Positions 32,101-41,518 of a DNA stretch of 64,000 nucleotides are shown here, piece by piece. This DNA is from Enterobacter ludwigii (GTDB taxonomy: Bacteria; Pseudomonadota; Gammaproteobacteria; Enterobacterales; Enterobacteriaceae), in NCBI GenBank assembly GCA_023023105.1, contig CP083824.1:4402001-4466000 (forward strand). The letters run 5' to 3'. The notes under the pieces were generated by a model. The model ran no database searches. It was not told the origin of the DNA and saw only the letters and a list, made by a program, of their open reading frames with translations. How positions within the stretch are numbered: the stretch's first letter is position 1; each line of letters opens with the position of its first letter. Position numbers and translations under genes: made by a program.

Positions 32101-32632
32101 TGCTGGTATTTATTTTCTTGAGCTGGTTAATCGCTGCATTACGGCGGGCAGGATCTTTCGCCACGACATTCCAGTATTCCGTCGCCAGATCGCCACTCGG
32201 TGGGTTGCCGTCAAACAGCTTGTCATAGGCGGCAATCGCCTCCTGAGTGTGCCCCGTCGTAGCAAGCAATCTGGCCTGCTGTAGCTGCTGGCGGCCATCA
32301 GGGGTGGAGAGCAACATCGTATTACGTGATGACTGATAAACACTGGAGCCCGGTGCGATCCCTTTCAGACGATCAAGCTCTTTTTGCGCACCAGCGGTAT
32401 CACCCTGACGAAGCAGGTAACGAAAGCGTGCGGCGATGACGTCAGGGTTGTTCGGGTCAATCAGCTCAAGGCGATAGAGTGACTGTCGAACCAAATCCTC
32501 ACGCTGAGTTGATTCACCCAGCCGAACCTGTTCCAGCAGTTGTCTCTGCTGCGGAGAGTTAGCGGCCTGAGCCAACGGCATCAATGCCAGGCCAAGCGAT
32601 AAACTGAGTAGATTTACTGTGAACTTGCGCAT
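29135..32632 (-). CDS. bcsC: BcsC cellulose exporter (TPR plus outer-membrane barrel)
   Basis: Exports cellulose through the outer membrane. Signal peptide at residues 1-23 ([15 protein letters not shown]...AQA), then roughly 750 residues of TPR repeats that span the periplasm (such as [20 protein letters not shown]), then a beta-barrel of about 350 residues ending in PYADW with a C-terminal aromatic residue. 1165 residues, slightly more than E. coli (1157). I start at the ATG at 32632 (MRKFTV, as in E. coli), inside the end of bcsZ by 19 bp. Last gene of bcsQABZC. Confidence 0.96.
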   Translation of the reverse strand: MRKFTVNLLSLSLGLALMPLAQAANSPQQRQLLEQVRLGESTQREDLVRQSLYRLELIDPNNPDVIAARFRYLLRQGDTAGAQKELDRLKGIAPGSSVYQSSRNTMLLSTPDGRQQLQQARLLATTGHTQEAIAAYDKLFDGNPPSGDLATEYWNVVAKDPARRNAAINQLKKINTSSPGNTQLQATLSQLLFQSGRRDEGFAVLQEMAKSTNGRNQASDLWYEQIKGQPASSASVSALQKYLSVFSDGDNVTAARSQLEAQQKQLADPAFRAKAEGLAAVDAGQSGKAVAELQKAVSANHADSEAVGALGQAYSQKGDRARAVAQFEKAIALDPQSDNRGKWDSLLKVNRYWLLIQQGDAALKANNPAQAERYYQQARNIDNTDSYAVLGLGDAAAARKDNDAAERYYRQALRMDSGNSNAVRGLANIYRAQSPEKASQFIQSLSASQRRSIDDIERSLTNEQLSAQAEQLENQGKYAQAAEIQRRRLALSLGDVWITYRLSRDLYSAGQRSQADTLMRQLASQKPSDPDQVYASGLYLSGNDQDRAALAHLDTLPRNQWNSNIQELADRLQSNQVLETANRLRDSGKEKEAENLLRQQPTSTRIDLTLADWAQQRGDLNEAKTAYSAVLQREPQNEDALLGLTEIYSAQGDKDAARAELAKLPAAQNGQPLSLNMQRRIAMAQAGLGDSAAAEQTFNKIIPQAKSQPGSMENALVLRDAARFQAQNGQPQQALDTYKDAMVSSGITTTRPTDNDSFTRLTRNDEKDDWLKRGVRSDAGDLYRQQDVNVTLQHDYWGSSGTGGYSDLKAHTTMLQVDAPLSDGRMFFRSDLVNMDAGSFETKDGKYDPTWGTCSATPCSGNTHQSDNGASVAVGWQNKTWAMDIGTTPMGFDVVDVVGGVSYSSDLGPIGYTVNAHRRPISSSLLAFGGQKDTNTGTTWGGVRATGGGVSISYDKGEANGVWSSLNAETLTGKNVEDNWRVRWMTGYYYKLINQNNERLTVGVSNMLWHYDKDLSGYSLGQGGYYSPQEYVSFALPVTWRKRTENWSWELGGSVSWSHSKTKDGMRYPIQSLIPDNQVDANGDPMYTDKHNPETGSSSSGTGYTARAIIERRVTSNWFVGMGVDIQQAKDYTPSHALLYVRYSAAGWQGDMDLPPQPLIPYADW

Positions 32633-33723
32633 TCCTGGCCCCAATCCGGTATTAATTCACCTTTAGCGGTGAAGCGAAAACGATGCTGATCCCATCCTTG
32701 CCCAAAGAGGGTCAGTACGTAACTGTAATAGGCATTATTATCGGGAAAATGGTCTGCAACGCGCTGGCGCTGAACCGCCTGGGCATCACGCTGTTGTAAA
32801 AAAGGTAGCATAGCGGCAGAGAAACCGACCGGGCCCTTACCCGTGCGTTTTCCACTCGCCACATCCATTTTCTCCGGCGGCACACCGTGTTTCGTTGTCA
32901 TTGCCGCCATTGGCTGGAAGCGCGTCAGGAGCCGGGCCTTCTGGGGATCGTTATCACTCATCATCCCCACCCAGAGGTAGACGCGAATAGCGTCGTAGCC
33001 TCCTACCAGCGTCTTATCCTGCTGTAACCGCCAGCCTTTGTTTTTCTGATACTGCACCCAGTCCGGCGAAAAACCTTTCGGCGCACTCTCCAGCAGCAAA
33101 CGGAGATTGGTTTCACGAAGGGTCGTCCACGGAGCACCGAAGCGCGTGAAATAGCTCGCTAACTGCGGAGGTAAATAACTGGGGTTGAAGCGCCAGCTTT
33201 TCTCTTCGGCAAAACCCACTTTGCCGGGAAGCAACATCGCGCCGAGACCGGGCACGTTTACCACTTCCTCGCTGGCAATGCGTTTAAGCAGTGCTTTACC
33301 CGTGCGGGTATACTCCGGATGCTTCCACAACCGGCCCGCTTCGAGCAGTGACCATGCTATCCAGACATCGGCATCTGAGGCGGAATTGGTATCAATAACG
33401 GCCCAGTTTTCTTTGTCTTTCTGTCCCCATAGCCAGGCCGGCAGGTGGTCATTGAGAGTGCCACTGGCAAGGTTATCGCGCGTCCACGTCAGCAACAGGT
33501 CAAACGCTTTGCGATCGTTAGCGGCCAGGGCAAAGAACAAGGCGTAGCTTTGCCCTTCCGACGTCGTAATTTTGCGCGTGTCACTGGGATCAATGACACG
33601 CCCGCCCTCACTGATGTAATCCTTTTTAAACTGCTCCCAGGCAGGCCAGGTACAGGCGGCGCGAAGAGGAAGCGCCGCCAGCATCAACGCTGCTAATGCA
33701 CACCAGCGAAAGGCTTTCATCAC
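32614..33723 (-). CDS. bcsZ: BcsZ periplasmic endo-1,4-glucanase (GH8)
   Basis: Cuts beta-1,4-glucan chains in the periplasm during cellulose secretion. 369 residues (368 in E. coli), signal peptide at 1-22. Catalytic acid Glu in TSEGQSYAL (about 55), Asp in [11 protein letters not shown] (about 116), and catalytic Asp in [11 protein letters not shown] (about 243) are all present. It lies 3 bp after bcsB and overlaps bcsC, so it is made from the same transcript. A second GH8 enzyme is encoded at 43235-44227. Confidence 0.96.
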   Translation of the reverse strand: MMKAFRWCALAALMLAALPLRAACTWPAWEQFKKDYISEGGRVIDPSDTRKITTSEGQSYALFFALAANDRKAFDLLLTWTRDNLASGTLNDHLPAWLWGQKDKENWAVIDTNSASDADVWIAWSLLEAGRLWKHPEYTRTGKALLKRIASEEVVNVPGLGAMLLPGKVGFAEEKSWRFNPSYLPPQLASYFTRFGAPWTTLRETNLRLLLESAPKGFSPDWVQYQKNKGWRLQQDKTLVGGYDAIRVYLWVGMMSDNDPQKARLLTRFQPMAAMTTKHGVPPEKMDVASGKRTGKGPVGFSAAMLPFLQQRDAQAVQRQRVADHFPDNNAYYSYVLTLFGQGWDQHRFRFTAKGELIPDWGQECASSQ

Positions 33724-33726
33724 ATC

Positions 33727-36147
33727 TTACTCATCCGGGTTCAGGCGACGACGGCTAATGATACGCAGCAGACGCCACAGCACCCACGCCAGCAGAACCA
33801 CACTGACCGCGGCCAGGATGGCGAGCAGAACCGGATGGTTAGCCAGCGCATACCACAGACGTTCGAACCATGGCAGATGACCGACGTAATACACATCACC
33901 TACGCGCAGGCTATTGACGCCAGACTCACGTATTACCGATACCGAACCAAACATCGCGGCACGTTTACCGCTGTCGTTCATCGCGGTATTGAGCAGTTCA
34001 TACCCACGCGGGCTGTCCGCGAGGAGAGCCACAACGCTACGCTGCTCGTTGTAAGGTGACTGGAAGCCCACCACTGCAGCCATGGCTCCCTGAGACGTTA
34101 CGGCCGTCTGCACGCTGGCCTGGCGATCGTTAACATCCGGCATGATGCTCGGGAACTCGGTCTGGCGCATCGGGGTGTTAACCCACGACTGAGCCGCTTT
34201 CACCAGCAGATCGATACGTTTGTCATCCTTCAGCTTATCCGGGATGGTACCGATCAGCATGATGTCAGCATCTTTGTTTTGGATCTGGCTACCATCATCA
34301 GTCAACGTGACGTTAATTGCCGGTAAGCCCGTCTGTGCGCCGACGGTCGCCATGGTATCCAGCAGCGTTGTCACCTGCCCTTCATTTGGCGCTTTTGGCA
34401 TAACGACAATGGATTCAGAGAGATCGGCCATACGGCTGAACGGGAAGCCCGCATTAGCAAATGCACGCAGATCCGGCATCGCCAGGAAGTGATAATACTT
34501 CGAGAAGTCGATGGTCGACTCATCACCAATCACAACGTGGTTCTGTACAGGCTGGAAGGTCACGCAGTTATCTATCGAACCACCAGGCATCGGGTTCATG
34601 TACTGGAAATCAAAGCGCAGCTGGTTTACCGCACCCAGCTTCAGCGCCGGGATAGAGACATCCGTTTTACCGTCCAGCAGCCCCTGCAATACCGGCAGAC
34701 GAAGCATCAGTCGGTTTGTATCCTGCGTGCTTTGCAGGCTGAACGATTGCAGGAACTGGTTGTTCAGGCTGATGTCCATGCGCGAGCTATCTTTCGTTAC
34801 CGGCGCGGTGTAACGGTAGTTCAGATTGATATCAATCCCGTTGGTACGCAGCAGGTACAGATCTGGCGGCAGATTCAGTGACAGGCTAATTGGCGCAGGC
34901 TCAAGCCCGGTCGCCTGCAGCTGTTCTTCATACGTTTTCAGCTCACCAAACGTCACTGCGCGGTCGGTACGTACCCAATTTGGCGCATCATAAGGTTTAC
35001 GCGCCAGCAGTGGTTTAACTTCATCCACAACAACACTGCTACCGCGGAACAGGACATTGCCCTGGGCAATCGCTTTTGCAGCCTGTACCAGATCTTTATC
35101 ATCACGACCAAAGACCACCAGCAGCTTCACGTACGGGTTATCCGGGTGGCTTACCATTTCAATGGTTGGCGCTTTGACGTCTGGATGCTCGCGCAGGAAA
35201 GCGGGTCGTTTGGCATTGGTCGCAAAGACGATCGCGTTTCTGTCCGGCATTTTATCGTACATCACCGGGAAGCTCTGCCCGCGCCAGCCGGAACGCGAAC
35301 CAAACCAGGATGCCACAATCGTGGCCGCGAGTTGCTCGGTCACATCCGGGGAAGAGGCAAAGACCATCGGCAGGGTTAGCGGACGGTTGTCGCGCGGGTC
35401 AAAGAACGGAATGGGGAACGCTGAGAGATCGTTTTTCAGCGCCAGTGACTGGTAGGTCATCTGCAGCGAGGAGTTGCGTCCCACATCCATCCACAGCGTG
35501 TTGCTGGCCGGGTTTTCACAGACATCACGGTAATGACCGACAAACTCCAGACGGATACGGTTAAAGTCGGTGATAAACAGCGGATTGATCGGCACCTGAG
35601 CCTGTGTTTTTTTACCCAGTTGCTCTTTCGTGACGGGCAGAACGTCCATCAGCTCATCATTCAGGTAAACCTTCAGCTGAGACTGCACCGGCAACAGCGA
35701 CGGCGATGGGGTGTATTCCAGGTTCAGCACCGCATTAGAGATGACCTCATCGCTGCGCATACCAAATTCAATACCGCCGTTAGGGTTGATGCCGCGCAGC
35801 ACCATACTTCCTGGAGGGGGCGCAATTTGCGCAAAGGTCAGCTTCACGTCACGTGACGGGGCATTGTCCGCGACAACGGGCGCATTCGCTCCCCGGACGC
35901 CCGGCATCACCTGCCCGATGACCTGGCTGTCTGCCGGCAGGGTGTTCCCCTCCGTTGGCTGGTTCGGAGTGATGTTTTCTGTTTGACCGGGTGCCGCAGT
36001 GACAACCGCATCGGTTGCTTGCGCGACGACAGGCACCGTTGGCGCAGGCGTTGCCGCTGCGTTATCAGGAGCTGCATTAGCCATTGTTGCGGGGATTGCA
36101 CTCATCCCCATTGCCACTGCACATAACCAGGAAAGTTTTGTTTTCAT
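33727..36147 (-). CDS. bcsB: BcsB periplasmic cellulose synthase subunit
   Basis: Membrane-anchored periplasmic partner of BcsA, needed for catalysis and for guiding the glucan across the periplasm. Signal peptide about 1-26, carbohydrate-binding and flavodoxin-like domains (SMVLRGINPNGGIEFGMRSDE, SWFGSRSGWRGQ), and a C-terminal membrane anchor (ANHPVLLAILAAVSVVLLAW) followed by RRRLNPDE. The ATG at 36147 gives 806 residues, against 779 in E. coli. The extra length is an Ala/Thr/Pro-rich linker after the signal peptide. The start is 10 bp beyond the bcsA stop with a weak ribosome binding site, suggesting coupling. Confidence 0.95.
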   Translation of the reverse strand: MKTKLSWLCAVAMGMSAIPATMANAAPDNAAATPAPTVPVVAQATDAVVTAAPGQTENITPNQPTEGNTLPADSQVIGQVMPGVRGANAPVVADNAPSRDVKLTFAQIAPPPGSMVLRGINPNGGIEFGMRSDEVISNAVLNLEYTPSPSLLPVQSQLKVYLNDELMDVLPVTKEQLGKKTQAQVPINPLFITDFNRIRLEFVGHYRDVCENPASNTLWMDVGRNSSLQMTYQSLALKNDLSAFPIPFFDPRDNRPLTLPMVFASSPDVTEQLAATIVASWFGSRSGWRGQSFPVMYDKMPDRNAIVFATNAKRPAFLREHPDVKAPTIEMVSHPDNPYVKLLVVFGRDDKDLVQAAKAIAQGNVLFRGSSVVVDEVKPLLARKPYDAPNWVRTDRAVTFGELKTYEEQLQATGLEPAPISLSLNLPPDLYLLRTNGIDINLNYRYTAPVTKDSSRMDISLNNQFLQSFSLQSTQDTNRLMLRLPVLQGLLDGKTDVSIPALKLGAVNQLRFDFQYMNPMPGGSIDNCVTFQPVQNHVVIGDESTIDFSKYYHFLAMPDLRAFANAGFPFSRMADLSESIVVMPKAPNEGQVTTLLDTMATVGAQTGLPAINVTLTDDGSQIQNKDADIMLIGTIPDKLKDDKRIDLLVKAAQSWVNTPMRQTEFPSIMPDVNDRQASVQTAVTSQGAMAAVVGFQSPYNEQRSVVALLADSPRGYELLNTAMNDSGKRAAMFGSVSVIRESGVNSLRVGDVYYVGHLPWFERLWYALANHPVLLAILAAVSVVLLAWVLWRLLRIISRRRLNPDE

Positions 36148-36157
36148 CGCGTTATCA

Positions 36158-38773
36158 TCATTGTTGAGCCATAACCGGGTCCGCCTGCTTCGCCTCATCC
36201 CGCTCAGGACGACGAGGAATGAACGACACGACCCAGGAAACCAGCGAAGTAAGTGACCGGAAAATTATTTTCACCGACGACGGGGCAAATTCTGCAAGGT
36301 GACGATAGCCACGGAACCCCAGCTTCAGAATATCCAGCAGGCTTTCCAGAGGTTTATCTTCCGGGAAGCTGTCCTGCCAGAGAGCCCACGTATCCGCGCG
36401 GGCAAACGTACACTGCACAAAATCAATATGCTGCTTTTTGGTCAACGGCATCAGCTGCAGACCGACTTCATCCCCGGCCACACGAACAACTTGCGTCGGG
36501 AAGACATACTCCTGCTGGCCGCGTTTAAGCAGCAGGTTAACTTTTTGCCCTTCCAGCACTTTCGCCTGACCGTTGATTTTGATCCCAAGACCACCGTCAG
36601 AGAAGTCGTGCACGGTACAGGAGAAGAGATGTCCATCTTCACGGGCAAGCGCTGCAGGCATACAGATTTCAACACGATGCGCACGACGTACCTGCTTGCT
36701 CTCTACCGACACGGCAACTGCGCCACCGAGGATAATCAGGTTGTAGAACACCCATGCCATACTCACAAACACGGTCAGGATCTCGTTTTCCGGGCCATAG
36801 AAGTAGCGCCAGATACCCGCGATAACGCCAACGATGTTCAGCAAAACCAGGAAGATATACGGACGAGAGATCACCCAGTCGACGTATTCCTCTTCCACCA
36901 GACCACCCTTCGCGGTGACGTTAAATTTACCTTTGTGCGGGTTAATCAGCGCCACCATCGTTGGCGGGGCGATATACCAGGCCAGCACCGTTTCGTAGAT
37001 TTCACTCCAGAATGAATGGCGGTATTTACCCTGAATCTTCGAGTTCGTCAGGCTCGCGTGGATCATGTGCGGCAAAACAAACAGCGCAATCATCAGCGCC
37101 GGGGCGTAGATGATGTAAGCGTGAAGAAGCAGGAAGGCCAGTGGCGCAGTCAGGAAGATCAGCCGCGGGATACCGGACAAGAAGTGGAACATGGCGTTGA
37201 CGTAGCAGAGACGCTGCGCCAGCTTGAGCCCTTTCCCAATCAGTGGGTTATCGAGACGGAATATTTGCACCATGCCGCGTGCCCAGCGAATACGCTGGCC
37301 AATGTGCGCCGACAGCGACTCCGTTGCCAGACCGGCAGCCTGTGGAATACGCATATAGGCAGAGGTATAACCACGACGGTGCAGACGCAGCGAGGTATGC
37401 GCATCTTCGGTGACCGTTTCAACCGCAATACCCCCAATTTCATCCAGCGGTTTGCGGCGGATAACCGCACAGGAGCCGCAGAAGAAGGTGGCATCCCACA
37501 TGTCGTTCCCGTCCTGTACCAGGCCATAGAACAGCGTGCCTTCGTTCGGGGTTTTACGGAAACGGCCGAGGTTACGTTCAAACGGATCTGGCGAGAAGAA
37601 GTGGTGCGGCGTCTGCATCATCGCCAGCTCTTTCTCTTTCAGGAACCAGCCCATGGTCATCTGCAGGAACGAGCGCGTCGGTACGTGGTCGCAGTCAAAG
37701 ATCGAGACAAACTCGCCAGTGGCATACTTCAGCGCGTTGTTGATGTTCCCGGCTTTAGCATGCTCGTGAGTTGGACGGGCGATGTACTCGACGCCCACCT
37801 CTTCCGCAAACTGGCGGAACGCCGGACGGTTGCCGTCGTCGAGGATCCAGACTTTGAGTTTATCTTTTGGCCAGTCGATACCCAGCGCGGCATAAATGGT
37901 GTTTTTCACCACGCTCAGATCTTCGTTGTAGGTGGGCACAAAGAGATCAACCGACGGCCACTGCGCGGTATCTTTTGGCAGCGGAACCGGCTGGCGGTTG
38001 AGCGGCCAGATCACCTGGAAATAGCCCAGCACCAGTACAATCCACGCGTAGGTTTCTGCAAACAGCAGAACCAGGCCGCACACCAGGCTGACCGGATCGT
38101 CCCAGTTCAACGTTGAGGTATAACGCCACCAGATATAGCGGCAGGAGACGGTCAACGACAATACAATCAGCATCAGGGCTGAGAAACGCCCCGGAATACG
38201 GCGAACCAGCAATGCCACGCCCCACAGCAGGATCAGGAAGGTGAACTGTGCCAGCGGGTTAAAGGGTTGCGTAATACAGACCAGCGCCAGGATGAGCGAG
38301 AAGACGACGATCACGCCGAGAATAAAACGCCGCAAGCCCGGGTGGAGATGCCCGAGCTCTTTATGGTTGTCCAGATGGCTGGTCTTATCGGTAACGCTAT
38401 CGGGCAATCTATCCAGCCACTGATGGTACCGCTCACGTAACTGCTGAACGCGAGAGAAGCTGCGCCAGTGCGGCACTTTTTTCTCCGACCGGGGGGACGT
38501 TGCCACCAGCCAGATGGCCTGAATAAGATATCGCGCCGGATCCAAAGGCCGTGGCCGGTCTGGGTTAATATGCGGGTATAACTCACTGTGCCGTGCACGT
38601 ATGCGCTGCCAGCGCGGGTGTTCGAGTGGAATGAACATCCAGGCCAGAATCATCCAGAAACAGCCGAGCGCGGCGCTAAATGGCGAAGCACCATGCCGAC
38701 GAAAATGCCGGTAATGTTCGCTCAAACGCGAACTGACCGGCGGGATGAGTAACCAGCTGGCGAGACGACTCAT
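36158..38773 (-). CDS. bcsA: BcsA cellulose synthase catalytic subunit
   Basis: Inner-membrane GT2 processive synthase that polymerises UDP-glucose and threads the chain out, activated by cyclic di-GMP. Catalytic motifs in order: DDGNR, DCDH (DxD), VTEDAH (TED) and QRIRWARG (QxxRW). A PilZ domain follows the last membrane helices, with RRAHR (RxxxR) and DFSDGG (DxSxxG) for nucleotide binding. Eight membrane segments visible. The ATG at 38773 overlaps the bcsQ stop as ATGA and has GGGGAG six bases upstream, giving 871 residues (872 in E. coli). All key residues are present. Confidence 0.97.
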   Translation of the reverse strand: MSRLASWLLIPPVSSRLSEHYRHFRRHGASPFSAALGCFWMILAWMFIPLEHPRWQRIRARHSELYPHINPDRPRPLDPARYLIQAIWLVATSPRSEKKVPHWRSFSRVQQLRERYHQWLDRLPDSVTDKTSHLDNHKELGHLHPGLRRFILGVIVVFSLILALVCITQPFNPLAQFTFLILLWGVALLVRRIPGRFSALMLIVLSLTVSCRYIWWRYTSTLNWDDPVSLVCGLVLLFAETYAWIVLVLGYFQVIWPLNRQPVPLPKDTAQWPSVDLFVPTYNEDLSVVKNTIYAALGIDWPKDKLKVWILDDGNRPAFRQFAEEVGVEYIARPTHEHAKAGNINNALKYATGEFVSIFDCDHVPTRSFLQMTMGWFLKEKELAMMQTPHHFFSPDPFERNLGRFRKTPNEGTLFYGLVQDGNDMWDATFFCGSCAVIRRKPLDEIGGIAVETVTEDAHTSLRLHRRGYTSAYMRIPQAAGLATESLSAHIGQRIRWARGMVQIFRLDNPLIGKGLKLAQRLCYVNAMFHFLSGIPRLIFLTAPLAFLLLHAYIIYAPALMIALFVLPHMIHASLTNSKIQGKYRHSFWSEIYETVLAWYIAPPTMVALINPHKGKFNVTAKGGLVEEEYVDWVISRPYIFLVLLNIVGVIAGIWRYFYGPENEILTVFVSMAWVFYNLIILGGAVAVSVESKQVRRAHRVEICMPAALAREDGHLFSCTVHDFSDGGLGIKINGQAKVLEGQKVNLLLKRGQQEYVFPTQVVRVAGDEVGLQLMPLTKKQHIDFVQCTFARADTWALWQDSFPEDKPLESLLDILKLGFRGYRHLAEFAPSSVKIIFRSLTSLVSWVVSFIPRRPERDEAKQADPVMAQQ

Positions 38774-39522
38774 ACCGAACTCCCCGCAGGCTCCGCCGCG
38801 TTGGCGAAGTTCAGCAGACACCAGTTAGCCAGTGTCAGAATTTCTTCTGCCGCCAGTGAATCGCTGCGGTATTCCCCGAGCGGTTGCTTAGAGGCAAGGC
38901 ATTCCGCCATTCCCTCATCACGATGGATGACAATCGGAAGCAAGCGGCGCTGGCTTTGCAGCCACACCTGATACAGATCGTCCTGGATCTGGCTGCCAAT
39001 GCGTAAATCGTTAATCAGAATATGTCCATTCTGAGGCAGCCCTTGCTGATGCAAACGGATATGGCAATTCGCATCGACGTTCACGATCGAGAGGACATGA
39101 TCGCACTGCGCGATAAGCTGTCGGGTCAGCGTGCCGGAGCCATGCGGCAGATCCAGCAGGATCCATTTATAGTGCCCTTTTTCTTTCAGGCTCTGCAGCG
39201 CAAGCGTGAATTGCGAAAAAAGACGCTGATAAGCTGCCTCATTTTCGCGTTCCGCAGTGGTCAATTGACCAAAAGGTAGTAAATCAAGCTGGGAGGTATA
39301 ACGCATACCCGCATCCCGCCAGTCTTTATCATCGAGCAGCGCGCGGGCCCACCCCTCCTCACGTGTAAAGTCGACGTTAAACGACATACGCAGCAAATTA
39401 TCGGCGCAGGCGTCAATAACCAGCACCGACTCACCTAAAAGCTGTAATGACCACGCCAGCGCCGCAGTCACGGATGTGGTACCCACCCCGCCACGGATGC
39501 CTTGTAATCCGAGTATGGCCAT
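38770..39522 (-). CDS. bcsQ: BcsQ ParA/MinD-like ATPase of cellulose synthesis
   Basis: ATPase of the ParA/MinD family that places the cellulose synthase at the cell pole and, with BcsR, is required for synthesis in E. coli. 250 residues, as in functional E. coli BcsQ. The deviant Walker A reads RGGVGTTS (about residues 10-17). Asp-rich signature LVIDACADNLLR follows, and IVNVDANCHIRL later. The ATG at 39522 has AGGGAG six bases upstream; that site is left over from the native locus. It is the first intact gene after IS1; its partner bcsR has been lost apart from the last codons. Confidence 0.95.
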   Translation of the reverse strand: MAILGLQGIRGGVGTTSVTAALAWSLQLLGESVLVIDACADNLLRMSFNVDFTREEGWARALLDDKDWRDAGMRYTSQLDLLPFGQLTTAERENEAAYQRLFSQFTLALQSLKEKGHYKWILLDLPHGSGTLTRQLIAQCDHVLSIVNVDANCHIRLHQQGLPQNGHILINDLRIGSQIQDDLYQVWLQSQRRLLPIVIHRDEGMAECLASKQPLGEYRSDSLAAEEILTLANWCLLNFANAAEPAGSSV

Positions 39523-39533
39523 CAATGGCTCCC

Positions 39534-39553
39534 TTATTGTTGATGGGCAAATT
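39534..39553 (-). pseudogene. bcsR: Remnant of bcsR: last six codons
   Basis: Between bcsQ and the IS1 end, the minus strand reads codons for E-F-A-H-Q-Q followed by TAA, ending 11 bp before the bcsQ ATG. E. coli BcsR ends AEFAQQK just before bcsQ. The rest of bcsR, about 55 codons, is gone and is replaced by IS1. Confidence 0.85.
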
Positions 39554-39568
39554 GGTAATGACTCCAAC

Positions 39569-40072
39569 TTACTGATAGTGTTTTATGTTCAGATAATGCC
39601 CGATGACTTTGTCATGCAGCTCCACCGATTTTGAGAACGACAGTGACTTCCTGCCCAGCCTTGCCAGATGCTGCCTCAGATTCAGGTTATGCCGCTCAAT
39701 GCGCTGCGTATATCGCTTGCTGATAACGTGCAGTTCTCCCTTCAGGCGTGATTCATACAGCGGCCAGCCATCCGTCATCCATACCACGACCTCAAAGGCC
39801 GACAGCAGGCCCAGAAGACGCTCCAGCGTGGCCAACGTGCGTTCACCGAATACGTGCGCCACAACCGTCCTCCGTATCCTGTCATACGCGTAAAACAACC
39901 AGCGCTGGCGTGATTTAGCGCCGACGTAACCCCACTGTTCGTCCATTTCCGCGCAAACAATGACGTCACTGCCCGGTTGTATGCGTGAGTTTACCGACTG
40001 CGGCCTGAGTTTTTTAAGTGTCGTAAAATCGTGTTGAGGCCAACGCCCATAATGCGTGCACTGGCGCGACAT
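39569..40072 (-). CDS. insB: IS1 InsB (transposase catalytic part)
   Basis: 167-residue IS1 protein. The active transposase InsAB' is made by a -1 programmed frameshift that joins InsA to this frame. DDE-type residues lie in [15 protein letters not shown] and RIERHN. No stop or frameshift damage is seen, so the element may still be mobile. Confidence 0.93.
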   Translation of the reverse strand: MSRQCTHYGRWPQHDFTTLKKLRPQSVNSRIQPGSDVIVCAEMDEQWGYVGAKSRQRWLFYAYDRIRRTVVAHVFGERTLATLERLLGLLSAFEVVVWMTDGWPLYESRLKGELHVISKRYTQRIERHNLNLRQHLARLGRKSLSFSKSVELHDKVIGHYLNIKHYQ

Positions 40073-40266
40073 CCGACGCCATTCATGGCCATATCAATGA
40101 TTTTCTGATGCGTACCGGGTTGAGAAGCGGTGTAAGTGAACTGTAGCTGCCATGTTTTACGGCAGTGAGAGCAGAGATAGCGCTGATGTCCGGCAGTACT
40201 TTTACCGTTACGCACCACGCCTTCAGTAGCTGAACAGGAGGGACAGCTGATAGAAACAGAAGCCAC
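39991..40266 (-). CDS. insA: IS1 InsA (repressor / DNA-binding part)
   Basis: 91-residue InsA. An N-terminal zinc finger (CPSC ... CSHC) precedes a helix-turn-helix. InsA binds the IS ends and represses transcription from its own promoter in the left end; fused by frameshift with InsB it forms the transposase. The start lies 55 bp inside the end adjoining bcsE, as expected for the left end. Confidence 0.93.
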   Translation of the reverse strand: MASVSISCPSCSATEGVVRNGKSTAGHQRYLCSHCRKTWQLQFTYTASQPGTHQKIIDMAMNGVGCRASARIMGVGLNTILRHLKNSGRSR

Positions 40267-40321
40267 TGGAGCACCTCAAAAACACCATCATACACTAAAT
40301 CAGTAAGTTGGCACCATTACC

Positions 40322-41327
40322 TGAAAAAGGCGTGAGCGCCAGGCAACAGCTGACCCTTAAACATATCGAGGGTAAGTGGCACCTGGCAAAGCAGGAAGAA
40401 ACCGTGGTGCAACCACGTAGTGATGAAAAACGTATTTTGAGCCATATTGCGGTTTTAGAGGGAGCACCTGCTCTGTCAGAAAACTGGTCACTGTTTGAAT
40501 CTAACGAAGCGCTTTTTCATGAAGCCCGCACAACGCAGGCAGCAACGATTGTGTTCTCGTTGATGCAGAATAACCAGATTGAGACGCTGGCCAGGCAAAT
40601 CCACACCTTACGCCGCCAGCGCGGAAGCGCATTAAAAATAATCGTGCGTGAAAACAATACCAGCCTGCGCGCCACAGATGAGCGTCTGCTTTTGGGCTGC
40701 GGTGCCAATATGGTCATTCCATGGAATGCGCCGTTGTCCCGCTGCCTGACGCTTATCGAAAGCGTTCAGGGCCAGCAGTTCAGCCGCCATGTCCCGGAAG
40801 ATGTAGCCACATTGCTCTCAATGACGCAGCCGATGAAACTGCGTGGATACCAAAAATGGGATACTTTCTGCGACGCCGTCAGCAACATGATGAATAACAC
40901 GCTGCTTCCGGCAGACGGAAAAGGGGTCATGGTTGCCCTGCGCCCTGTACCTGGTATTCGCGTTGAACAGGCTCTCACGTTATGCCGCCCGAACCGCACT
41001 GGGGACATCATGACCATTGGCGACAATCGTCTGGTACTGTTTTTATCCTTCTGTCGGGTAAACGATCTTGATACCGCGCTTAACCACATCTTCCCCCTGC
41101 CAACCGGGGATATTTTCTCTAACCGTATGATCTGGTTCGAAGATAACTCTATCAGTGCAGAGCTGGTGCAGATGCGAGCCCTCAAGCCTGAACAATGGGT
41201 TAAACCGCTCGTTATCAAGAGTGAGGTTAAACCGATTCTCAATGCCAGACATGATGGACACGTCTGGCGTCGGGTTCCGGAACCCCTTCGCTTATTAACT
41301 GAGAATGGGGAGAACGCACCATCATGA
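40322..41327 (+). pseudogene. bcsE: bcsE, 5'-truncated by IS1-adjacent deletion
   Basis: Cyclic di-GMP-binding regulator of cellulose secretion, normally about 523 residues. Here only the last 334 remain, starting EKGVSARQQL directly at the IS1 edge. The missing N-terminal 190 or so residues cover the NTPase-like domain that binds BcsR-BcsQ. The REC-like and GGDEF-like parts are kept, including the nucleotide-binding RxGD (NRTGDIM) and the following PTGDIFSNRM part. A reading frame from a TTG inside the IS1 end (40308) stays in frame, so a short product is conceivable, but no proper start is visible. The stop overlaps the bcsF ATG as ATGA, so the operon structure bcsE-F-G is intact downstream. 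Confidence 0.9.
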
Positions 41328-41518
41328 GTATCAGCGATATCATTCAACTGGTCGTATTCTGCGCGCTGATCTTTTTCCCGCTTGGCTACTACGCGCGCCA
41401 TTCACTGCGTCGTATCCGCGATACGGCCAGAATACTGTTTGTAAAACCTCGCTATGTAAAACCAGCCGGAACACTGACACGGGCATCACACGTCAAGGCA
41501 GACCGAAAACATGACTAA
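41324..41518 (+). CDS. bcsF: BcsF small membrane protein
   Basis: 64-residue inner-membrane protein (63 in E. coli) that recruits BcsE to the membrane synthase and helps phosphoethanolamine transfer by BcsG. One membrane segment (about residues 5-25), then a basic cytoplasmic tail (RHSLRRIRD ... [10 protein letters not shown]). It overlaps the bcsE stop by 4 bp and bcsG by 8 bp, so translation is coupled. Confidence 0.92.
   Translation: MSISDIIQLVVFCALIFFPLGYYARHSLRRIRDTARILFVKPRYVKPAGTLTRASHVKADRKHD

Larger units (their letters stand above)
39554..40321 (-). mobile_element. IS1 insertion sequence, complete, 768 bp
   Basis: Full-length IS1. The ends read inward GGTAATGACTCCAACTTACT and GGTAATGGTGCCAACTTACT, an imperfect inverted repeat. 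It carries insA and insB on the minus strand, so its transposase transcript points at bcsQ. The flanking 9-mers are GGGCAAATT and TGAAAAAGG and do not match, so the usual 9-bp target duplication is absent. Together with the truncated bcsR and bcsE this marks a deletion running from one IS end. Confidence 0.97.

Noticed and set aside
39554..40321. IS1 as a composite transposon end
   Set aside because: Only one IS1 copy is in the window, and the genes on both sides are native bcs genes.
40308..40322. TTG at 40308 as a real bcsE start
   Set aside because: It lies in the IS1 terminal repeat, has no ribosome binding site, and is in frame by chance of the deletion; kept only as a possibility in the findings.
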